64,000 nt of DNA, from NCBI GenBank assembly GCA_003116995.1, contig BDSL01000055.1:248001-312000 (forward strand), given 5' to 3'. The DNA is from Yamagishiella unicocca (Eukaryota; Chlorophyta; Chlorophyceae; Chlamydomonadales; Volvocaceae). Shown piece by piece: positions 21,257 through 31,100 of the stretch. Every line of letters begins with the position of its first letter. Position 1 is the first letter of the stretch. Both the position numbers and the translations under genes were made by a program. The notes beneath the pieces are model-generated. The model was given only the letters and a program-made list of their open reading frames with translations, was not told the origin of the DNA and did no database searches.

Positions 21257-24200
21257 TCACATCCGGGCGGTGGGCTTTGTGACGATGTGCTCGTAGCACA
21301 GAGTTGTGAGGAAGTCGCTGTACGGCCCTCCGGTGATGGTGCCAGACAGCAGCTGAGCAGCTAGCTGGTACTTGGACCTGGAAAAGCGAGGCTCGCCCAT
21401 CTGTGTGTGCCGAGAGCGGGAGGAGGAGGAGGCGAGAAATGGGGAGGAGGAGGAAGAGGCGAGAAGCGGGGAGGGAGAGGGTCAGTGAGCATGGGGTGGA
21501 AAGGGATGGGAAGGCCAGGTCTGGAGTCGGGCTGGAGGGCTGGGAGGTTCAGGACCGTGCCTCTCTACCACTATCTCCGCCGCCGCCAGCCCATCACGCA
21601 TCGACCTGCCGACAAGGATACATCGCCCCTTACCCTTACCGTGCCGCCAACCAGGCGCCCAAGCAGCCAGGCACCTACCCACTCTCCCGGCCGCTCTATC
21701 CCTCTCGACCTCCCTCCTTTCCTCCCAATCCTCGACCTCCCTCCTTTCCTCCCAACCCACCTTGGCCCGCGCAGCCTCCACCTCCTCCTGGAGCAGCTGG
21801 GTGACCCATGGGGCGGTCACCACGCGGCCCTCCCGGGTGGTGGCGCCGTGACGCACCCACTGCCACACTTGCGACCTGGGCGCCCAGCAGGGGTTGGCAG
21901 TTGGGGGTTGGCAGTTAGGACGCTTCCCCATTTGTGTCTGACTGGTCTTCGTACCCTCGCCCTCCATGGCACCACGGGAGATCACCGGACGGTGTCACGG
22001 TAGATAGTTGGTATCGCTCACGTTCTCTCTCCCCCCACACTCCCCGTACCCATATGCAAGCTGCAACCCGCCCTCCCGCCCGCCCCCCAGTTCTCCAGCA
22101 TGCATCTCAAAACTTCTGTTTCAAACGGTTTTTCGGACATCCACGGGTTTCCCTCGAGCCCGCCCCCCTGCCCTCCCCGCCCGCCCCCCTGCCCTCCCAC
22201 CTGCTGATCTCCGCGGTCGCCGCGTCCTCCATCAGGTTGTGTATGGGCACGCACCCCACCCCCCGCAGCCAGCTCTCCATGTACGCCAGCCCCACACTCA
22301 GGTTGTCGCGCAGCCCCCGCTCCGTGATGCCGCCCTCCGCCAGCAGCCGGCCTCCCCGCACGTCCAGAAGGTCCGAGGCGGCCACCATCACGTCCTCGCG
22401 CCGCACCTGCAGCTGGTTGGGCTGCGGCATGTGCCTGGGGGGCGGGGTTGGGGTGAAAACCGGTGACACGAAAACGACAGGATAGTGGGCGCTTGGTCGG
22501 CGGACAGCGAGGATGTGGGCGCATGCTGGAGCATTGGGACGGGGGGGTGAACGTGTGGGGGGCGTGCGGGGCGCAGGGGGGGTTGCGAGGAAGCCCGTGG
22601 ATGCGAGAAACCCCATCTAGGACAGACGTTCCGAGATGGATGGTGGGGCGGGTAGGGGCCAGGGTAAGAGGCGGGAGATGCGCAAGCGCAGGCGGGGCAG
22701 CGCGGGGGGCCGATTGCCCTGTTGCGCTTCGGCCCGGCCCCCTTGGCAGTGCTTTGACCCACGCACCCACCATCGCACCCACGCACCTGTTGAACACCTC
22801 GAGTGCGATCTTGACCAGCTCCGGGTGCGCCACCCAGGTGCCGTCATGGCCCGCAGTCACCTCCCGCTCCTTGTCGGCGCGCACCTTGGCCAGGGCGGCG
22901 GCGTTGGCCGCGGGGTCGTCCTTGATGGGGATCTGAGCCGCCATGCCGCCCATGGCGTGTACGCCGCTGCTTGTGGAGAGAGGAAAGAGGTGGTTGGTTG
23001 GCAACTTGGTGGTTGGTTGCTAATTGGGTGGGCGATTGGGTGGGTGGGTAGGTGGGTGCAGAGAGGGGCGGCCAGGGGGCCCCGGGAGGGATGCGGGCTT
23101 GGGAAGGAAATCCGGGCGGGTAATAAATGGGAGAGCCCGGCTGGTGGCCTCATCAACAGGGGGCAAAATGGGTCTCGGCCGCAGGACTTCACCCTCCCAA
23201 AGCTCGCCACACCCACCGACCCACCCACCGCTTGTGGCACGTCTTGATGAGCAGCCTCACGTACGAGTCCATGAAGGGGGACGTCATGGTGACAGCGGAG
23301 CGGTCCGGCAGCACGAACTGCGGGTGGTTCCGGAGCTTCTTGATGAACGAAAAGATGTAGTCCCAGCGGCCGCAGTTCAGACCTGAACGGGGCGGCCCAA
23401 GTCACAAGAGGCCGGCGGGGGCGCGGCGTCAAGTCGACAAGGCTACAGTGCTTAAGGCTACAATGCTACAAGGCAAACATGGAGATACCCGACGACGTGA
23501 ATGGGGGCCGGGCTTGGACGGCGGGACGTGCGGTAACTGTCTGTCGGTGGCGGCAGCCGTGAGTCAACCTCTCCAAAACCCTGACCACCGCCGCCGCCGC
23601 TCCACGCAACGCAGCGAAGTACTACACGGCGTCGCCCCCCCTGGCCCCATCCTCAGCTTCGCGGCGGCCCCCTCACCCGACGAGTGGTCTCGGAGCTCAA
23701 AGAGGATCTCCTCCATCTCAAACGCCGCCAGCAGCGTCTCGATGAGAACCGTGGCGCGGACCGTCCCGCGAGGCACACGCAGCATGTCCTGAGACATGTT
23801 GAACACGTCGTTCCACAGCCTGAGGGGTAGCGGGGAGACACTTGTCGGCGCGACATGAGGAGACGAAACTGGTCGGGAGTGGGTTGGACGAGGAGGGCCC
23901 ATGCGACGGGTTGCCGGGGAGTTCGTTGCCGGGGAGTTCGTTGCCGAGTTGGGTGACGGAGGGAGGCGCGGCGTGGTGCCGTGGGGTGGGCGGAAGCCGC
24001 ATGGGGCGGACACGCAGGTCCCAGCCACAGCCGCATGGGCCACAGCCACAGCGGCAGCCGCTGTCGTACTTGGCGCCGGAACCATCATGCGGCGCCGCAG
24101 GCAGGCAGGCAGGCACCTCGGGACTTGGGCGGCACGTCCACCCTCAGCACCCCGCCTTGGATTTGCGGATTTCCATCATACCTCCCGCCGTCTTTTTGCA

Positions 24201-25734
24201 CCTGCCCCTTACACGAACTATTCGCCGGCAAGTTCCTGTCCTCCGTAGCCTATGTCGTGCAACCGGGTATTCAGGCCACATACACACCAACCGGGTATGG
24301 GCCCACGGGTTCTTCCCGTCTCCCCCACCTGGCCTCCAGATGGCTCTCCATCTTGGGCAGGTAGAAATACGGCCCCTCGCCCACCGCCACCGTGGCTCGG
24401 GCGTTGTGGAAGAAGAACAGCGCGAAGTCGAACAGCGAGGCGGAGCATGGCTCGCCGTCGACCATGAAGTGGGCCTCATGCAGGTGCCAGCCGCGGGGGC
24501 TGCGGGGGGGAGGAGGGAGGGCGGGTTGGGGGAGGGGTCAGACGACAGGTGCAGGCAGGTTGAGCAGCCAGCTGGCTCTGCTCGAGGCGGGATCACGTCA
24601 TGTTGCGGTCCGCGCACATGACAAGAAGCCACTCACCGAACCAGCAGCGTCGCCAGCTTGCCGTCACCGCGCAGGCGGTACTGCTTGCCGTTTGGGCCCG
24701 TGTACGTGATGACGCGGCGTACGGCATCGCGGAGGTTCACGTGGCCCTCCAGGTTGTTGACCCAGGTGGGGGCGTGTGAGTCTGTCGGTGGGTGGGTGGC
24801 GCGGGCGGGCGGGCCGGCAGGGACAGAGGCGCGGCAAGTCAGGTCCAAGAAAAAGGACGGGGGCAGAAAGGCCGTAACGCCCCACTCGGCATTCCGGCCT
24901 CCCCTCCCCTCCTCTCCCCTGCCCGGCACCAGATACTCGCCTTCGAAGTCCGCCATGTACTGGGTCGCTCCCGAGTTGAGTGCGTTGATGACCATCTTGC
25001 GATCGACGGGGCCTGTGATCTCTACGCGCCGATCCACCAGGCCGGGGGCAGGTGGGGCGCAGCGCCAGGCGGGGGAGGCGCGCACGGCGGCGGTCTCGGG
25101 GAGGAAGTCCGGCAGCCTGGTGGGCCCGGGGCGGCGGTCAGGGGCGAGGTAGCGGGGCAAAAGCTGTTGGTCAAATGAGGAGGAGCAACCGCGGTCGGGG
25201 ACGAGGGGCAACCCGCGGCATGAAGCAGCCAACGTACTGTGCGACAAAGGGCACAGTCAGCACGTGCAGGTGTTTCCGCAATTGAGAAAGGTTGAAGATG
25301 TTGGGATTCAAAATGCTGGCAGGAGAGGCTGAGCAATCGGTTGAGATTGCTCTGAAGGGAAGCTATCAGTCGCCGTCAGTGACACGTGGACAACTGCACG
25401 CAGCGGTTAGGACCAGCCCGAAACTCCGCAAGGAAAATCGGCAACCAGAGATCGCACAAACATGGGTTGGTAAGGTTCAATGAATCAAGCCGAGGCGTGC
25501 ACCCCGCTTGGACCCGGCGGCGAGTAGGCCACGAGCTGGGGAAGAGGAGCCGCACCTGCCGGCGTCCAACTCCTTCTGGCGCTCATCACGGCGCTTTAGA
25601 AGCTCCTTGCGACGCGGGTTAAATATGCGATGCAGCGTGGCCACGAATTCTTGCGCGTCGGGCGTGAGGATGTCCGCATGCTCTGCGGCGACAGGCCCCA
25701 GGATAGCAACGCCGGGCACGGTGCGGACAGCCAT
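21257..25734 (-). CDS. Malate synthase (glyoxylate cycle)
   Basis: Ten minus-strand exons: 25734-25556, 25116-24941, 24781-24637, 24499-24329, 23819-23677, 23382-23229, 22966-22787, 22434-22201, 21875-21761, 21400-21257 (546 aa, usual for malate synthase A/plant type). It condenses glyoxylate with acetyl-CoA to malate, letting the alga grow on acetate. Signatures: [99 protein letters not shown], and catalytic-base Asp453 in [20 protein letters not shown]. The C-terminus ends ARM, which could act as a weak type 1 peroxisomal signal; plant enzymes normally end in SKL-like tripeptides. Intron 2 needs a GC donor (after 24941). The start at 25734 was preferred over an in-frame ATG at 25791. Confidence 0.93.
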
Positions 25735-26219
25735 CTTGCAGTAGTTCTGTGGATGATTTATCGGCTGATGAACCTGAGCTGTGCCGTTCAACTGAAAGGG
25801 TGCTGGCGAGGCTCCACGGCGTCGGTGGATTCAGAAACGCGCGTTCGGTGTTCAGGCCGGTCGATGGAGAATATGCGAGTAGATATATGTTCTCAGGATA
25901 GCAAGGACAACCAAACATATGATCCCAGCGAGCTTAAATTCATGTCATCGCACGGACGGTTTGCTGACTGGCAACCGTCGTCATTCACAGTATCGGAGCC
26001 TACCCATTTACGCAAATCAGCTACCAATACAATATTAGGGCTAAGCTGTATCATGGCAGGATCGCAGCGGTCCTCATCGTCAGCGCAAGCGCAAACGGTC
26101 GACGTCACTGCTTGCGTGCCCAACCCGCTCAACCCTCATCCTCTCTCGCACACTGCGTTCACTCCTGCACCGCATGAATGAATCCAAAACGAGCCCCGTG
26201 GCAACGGTATGGCCAGTCC
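25735..26219. other. Spacer between malate synthase and the GCK gene
   Basis: Both neighbours are on the minus strand, so this holds the malate synthase promoter/5' UTR and the 3' end of the GCK gene. No ORF or clear regulatory motif is seen. Confidence 0.5.
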
Positions 26220-26767
26220 TTAGCCTGGTTGCTTCCCATCGGTTGCTGCGTGCGACCGCGGCGCTTGGCTTTCCTCCGGGTACTCGGTGTTGCTTTTCGA
26301 AAGCTCGTCCACATCCTTGAGTACCTCCCCAAACGCAGTTGGGTTTCGCTGCATGCAGCGTCGCATCGACTCGAACTGCACGGGACGAGAGACATGCGTG
26401 TCAAAGAGGGCAGCCCACGTCCACGCGTCATTCGACGACCGAGCTACTTGCCCAATAAGAGCTTACCAATGGTATGCAATCCTTGTAGTCGCCATCACCC
26501 TTTTCCCCTCGCACGCCACAGTCCATAAAATTCTGGTTGCCGTGTCCCGGGAGAAGGGAATAGAGGGGTGGGTAAGACGCGCCGTTGTGGGCTTTACGTA
26601 GATAACTTGGATTTCAAAGCATCCAGTCACGCTGCAATTCGTTCAGTACTCACGTTAAACTCTTGCTCGCAGCCGCCCTCGCGAAACATCACGCAGATTG
26701 GACAGTCCTTCTTTTCACCCGCTTCCGATGTGTTTGCAGCGGGAGCCACATCATTTTCTGACGCCAT
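26220..26767 (-). CDS. GCK-domain, twin CX9C small protein
   Basis: Three minus-strand exons: 26767-26654, 26532-26467, 26375-26220 (111 aa). The core reads DCPICVMFREGGCEQEFNNF then a second part ending FESMRRCMQRNPTAFGEVLK. This matches the GCK domain pattern (CPxC...GGC...F...C...C...CM) found in plant and fungal proteins of unknown role. Cysteines 33/43 and 57/67 make two CX9C pairs, the arrangement of proteins oxidised by Mia40 in the mitochondrial intermembrane space, so that location is plausible (inference). The C-terminus is hydrophilic and disordered. The ATG at 26767 is the first in the frame after a likely 5' UTR; an upstream in-frame ATG (26845) is the alternative. Confidence 0.75.
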
Positions 26768-28158
26768 GGATTCTGCCGCAGAACGCAGTGCTGGCGTGTT
26801 GACAAGCACAACCTGATGGCGTTGTTGTTGTCCAACCCACAACAAGTTAAGGTAAAACTTAAAATCAGCACTGACCTATTTGCTTGTTATGATCTTGTTT
26901 TGGATAGAACAGTAACCTAACGCCGTCTTTTGGACTGTCAGATGCAACACGAACCAAATGCACTGGGGGCTGGCTGTATTACTAGCGAATATAAATCTCG
27001 TAAAGGTAACAGCTAGAAGCAATGAAATCAAAAGGCGTTGTTTGGGTGCCTATCCTAGGGACTCCTTGTGGTTTCAGAGCGCCACACGTTGTAAATGCCG
27101 CTGCGTTCAACCAAGTGGCATATGCCAATGCGCTACTTCATGAGGCACTTTACTAGTGGTTTACCAATCCAGCGTGGTTCGTGGTACGGTGCAGAAGTAG
27201 ATACTTTGCATTCCCGTGCTTGCTGGCCGTGAGTCAGGGCTGGCCATTGAGATGTAACAGCCATATTTGGAATATTGAATTGAAAGGTTTGGCAGGTTAA
27301 CGGGATAATTATGTATCGCAAGGCCGCGTTGTTTTCGATTTAATGCGGGCCATTTCCTCTTATCCTAGTCTGTGAGGCGCATTGACTGGGGTGAGCATGC
27401 ACGTACGCGACGCTGCTGGTGATGACTGAAGAAAGTGCTCCCAGGATGGTAAGGTACCACGGGAGGATACCGCTTCTACCGCCAAAATATGGGCTCCGCT
27501 CCATGTCGATGCAATGCCCCACGTCAATTGCATCAACGCCCATGGAATTAGATTGTTAGTCCACGCTTGTGCCCTGAATCTCGGAAACGGGACTGGCAAT
27601 GGAACGTCAACGTACGTAAAATGCCAATGAATGTTGCGTACTTGCGTTTAAAAAACACTTTAGAAGTGAAGCAATACCGCAGAGGCATAGTCATAATTTG
27701 TCAAAGTTGTCAAGAATAACTGTTGAGTAGTATCTTCCTTACTACCGTACTGCATGACACGCCGTGTCGCCTACTGCAACGCGTGGCGGTGTCAGTCCAA
27801 CATTACCGTGCTTGCACTTGTGAAATAACGCTACAGCTTAGAATTCGAATTCTTCAGGCCTTCGGATACGCTGAACACACCGGTAGCTATCGGGACCATC
27901 AGCGACGTCAAAATTTGCCGCGCTCGCAAGCGACAATCTTGCGGATGAGAGGAGGCCTCCTCATTCTCTATAACAAACGTAGCAAACTAGTGTTTCCGGT
28001 GGCTCCAGCAAGCTGCAGCGTTTATCGTGAACTTGCGGTGACCGCTGGCCTTTAATTCTAAAGCAACTCCTTAGCTGATGCCTTACAACGGACTTGCTTC
28101 ATAGTTGATTTACTTGTAGCCCTGGTGTGGCCCCTAGTACGGACTTGCGACCAGCAAG
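26768..28158. other. Divergent intergenic region before the pyruvate kinase gene
   Basis: AT-richer sequence between the start codons of the GCK gene (minus) and the giant pyruvate kinase (plus), expected to hold both promoters. One weak minus-strand ORF is listed separately. No repeats or RNA genes are recognised. Confidence 0.5.
27340..27543 (-). CDS. Possible small single-span membrane protein, weak
   Basis: Minus-strand ORF of 67 aa; an internal ATG gives 54 aa starting MERSPYFGGRSGILPWYLTI. It has one hydrophobic stretch (WYLTILGALSSVITSSVAYV) and a short polar tail. Size and shape resemble small respiratory-complex subunits, but no family is recognised, no introns support it, and it may be chance. 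Confidence 0.25.
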   Translation of the reverse strand: MGVDAIDVGHCIDMERSPYFGGRSGILPWYLTILGALSSVITSSVAYVHAHPSQCASQTRIRGNGPH

Positions 28159-31100
28159 ATGGGTGGACGCAGCTCCAAGGACACAGAGCACGACGAGGAT
28201 GGCCAATTGGATGGCCAGTCACGCTCACCGTCTGCTCAGAAGAGTGCCGGGCCTGCGGGCGCGGTCACTGATGCTCAGCTGTCGGCGTCCAACCAGTTCC
28301 AACGCATTCCATCCATAGCAAGTCGGCTCAATCGCGGCTTGAAAGTATCGAGCGTTGTCTCTTTTGGGCAATTGAGCGAGGAGGTCGTGCGCCCTCTAAA
28401 CTCGGCACGTGCCGCTCTGAACAGCGTGCACAGCCGAATGGACCTGTTACAGGTGGGCACAGCTTGGCATGCGCAAGCTGGCATAGCTTCGCGTGCCAAC
28501 GGCTGCTTGTGTGGGCCTCTGCGCTGGGGACTTCGATGGACACAGGGCTGGCTATGCAGTCAGGCGTTTACTCCCGGGAAAAGGGCATTCGTGCAGCATG
28601 CACAGCACAAGGGACCCATGGTGCAGGGGCGCTTCCCTCTTGGTCTCCGGTTGCACATATGTGTGCATCCTGCCATGTGGGTCAAGGGCGTCCCAACCTA
28701 ACCTAGAGCGTCCTATGCAGGGCGTGCACGTGTTGGTGCGCGTGAGTTACGGTGTGCGACGACAAGGTACCGCTGTTTGCAAACCCGCAGGAGTTCCACC
28801 ACCGCGAGATGGCAGCGGCTGCGCTTAAGCGCGAAAAGGCGTTGGACTGGCTGCCCGAGTACCGGCCCATCTCAGTCGTGCCGCCCTCGCACGGCGCGCT
28901 GACCCACTTGGAGCGCGTCACGCGCGTCAGCCAGGCGTGCATCCTCAACGTGAGCGGGACCTGGCCGTTGCAGTGCTTCTGGGGAAGGCCCGACGGTTGC
29001 CCGGCTGCACACGGCTTGATCGTTACTCATGAGGCAGTAGCTGCGAGTACGACAGCTACACAGTCTTTCTCATCGTGAATTATGGGAACAAGGAAAAGAT
29101 TGGGCAAGATTTTGCTTATTACTATCATTCTTATTATTATTCACCAACTAACTGTGGGCTTCAGTACACTGCAGACCGCAGGGCCGTTGTAGGAAGCTAG
29201 TGGCCTGTTCCCATGCAAAGCAGGAAGGTGGTCTGAAAGGGATGCTGGTTGCTACATGCGTTGCAGGATGTGCCGGTGGGCCGCAAGACCAAGATCGTGT
29301 GTACGCTGGGTCCGTCCTGCTGGTCGGAGGAGGGGCTGGGGAAGCTGCTGGACGCGGGCATGGACGTGGCGCGGTTCAACTTCAGCCACGGCACGCACGA
29401 GGCGCACCAGGAGGTGCTGGACAGGCTGCGCAAGGTACGACGAGCGGGGTTTGTGTCGTCTGCGGTATGGGGAGGAGCGGGCGGGAGGTGGGAGGACGCA
29501 ACACCCAGAGGAGAAGCCCGGAACACGAGGGCCAGCAGCAGCCGTCGGCGTTTGACCTGGTGTCGGTGTGGCACTGGCGGGTGGAATATGTAGCCAAGGA
29601 GAGTGGGTTACTGTGGGCTGATGTGGGTCGATGTGGGCTGATGTGGGTCGATGTGGGCTGATGTGGGTCGATGTGGGTCATTGTGCCTTCGGACAAAGCG
29701 AGGTTGCAGCATTTGGGTTGCGCAGATGCCTGTCGGCAACGTCTACCGCATGATGCGGTCCTGCCCCAATTGGGGGGAATACCTCGAGGAACACAGCACC
29801 ACAACTACTGTATGTGGCACAATGCCGGCCAGACCAATGCGTGGGGTGCAGCTTCACCAACGGGCCGCTGGCAGCCGGGAACTGGTTCAGCTTCCCTCAT
29901 ACGGCCAAGGGGAGGGCCCCCCTGCCATGCCCAGCCGCTATAGTCGGCACTATATGAGGTTACCAAGCATTTCCGCACGACCCAATTCAGAAGATGGGGC
30001 CAGATTAGTGCGTACGGGACCATATAATGTGCAGGCCTTTGGTGAATGTCAGTCCAAGTTGGAAGCGGCAAACGTTCACATCGTGTCAGGCAGGCAAGCG
30101 TTGGTTCACAAGATGCCATTTGGGTTTTGCTTCCTCAGACAGGAGGTTGTGGCCAACGATTTGGGCTTTGTTTACGCAACCTTGCGCTGTCGTGTCCCCA
30201 CTCCGTGCGTGCCACCCCGCCCCCCGCTGGGCGCAGATTGCCGTCGCGAAGAAAAGTTACGTGGGTTTCCTGCTGGACACCAAGGGTCCGGAGATCCGCA
30301 CGGCCATGCTGCGCGACGCCAAAGACATTGAGCTGGTGGCTGGGCAGGATGTGACCGTGGTGGCCGTGGGCGAGGACTACGTGAGGTGGGAGGGCTACAA
30401 GGAGGCGACTGGCGAAACCAAGATCGGCATCAGCTACGCCAAGCTGTGCCAGAGCATTAAGCCCGGAGGCACGATCCTGCTGGCGGACGGCGCGATCAGC
30501 ATCGAGGTGGTACGCATTCTAAACGACACGGAGTTGCTGGGCCGCGTCGTCAACTCCCACAAACTGGGTCAGCGCAAGAACTGCAACTTACCAGGTGGGG
30601 TCGGGAACCATTGAAGCAGCAGCTTCGGATGTCTGGGCGGCGCCGGGGACCGTATGACTTTCGCACTTTCAGTCCCCTCATCCTTCTGCATTCGCAACGC
30701 GAGGGTGAAGCCGCTAAATTGCAATGCCTTCGCCTTTGCAATCCAGTTGGGGCACTGCCCAGCCGACCCGGGCGACACAACCCACTTGGATGTCAGCTCG
30801 TCTGTGGTCCTTGCTTATGTGTGCGCCCCACTCTCGCCTCGTGTGTGCGTGACTCACTCGTCTGTCCGGCTGCAGGCGTGCACGTGGAGCTGCCCGTGCT
30901 CAGCCCGAAGGATGTGGAAGACGTTCAGACTTTCGCGGTCAAGAACAAAATGGACTTTGTAGCCGCATCGTTCGTGCAGGTGAGCTCCGCTAGCAAGCAC
31001 AGGGGACCTGCACAAGCCCAGCTGTAGTGTGACGGATAATCCCCGTTGAGCAAGTGCCTCTCGAAAAATCTCATCGGAGTCGGCACCGCTGGGTCGGTCG

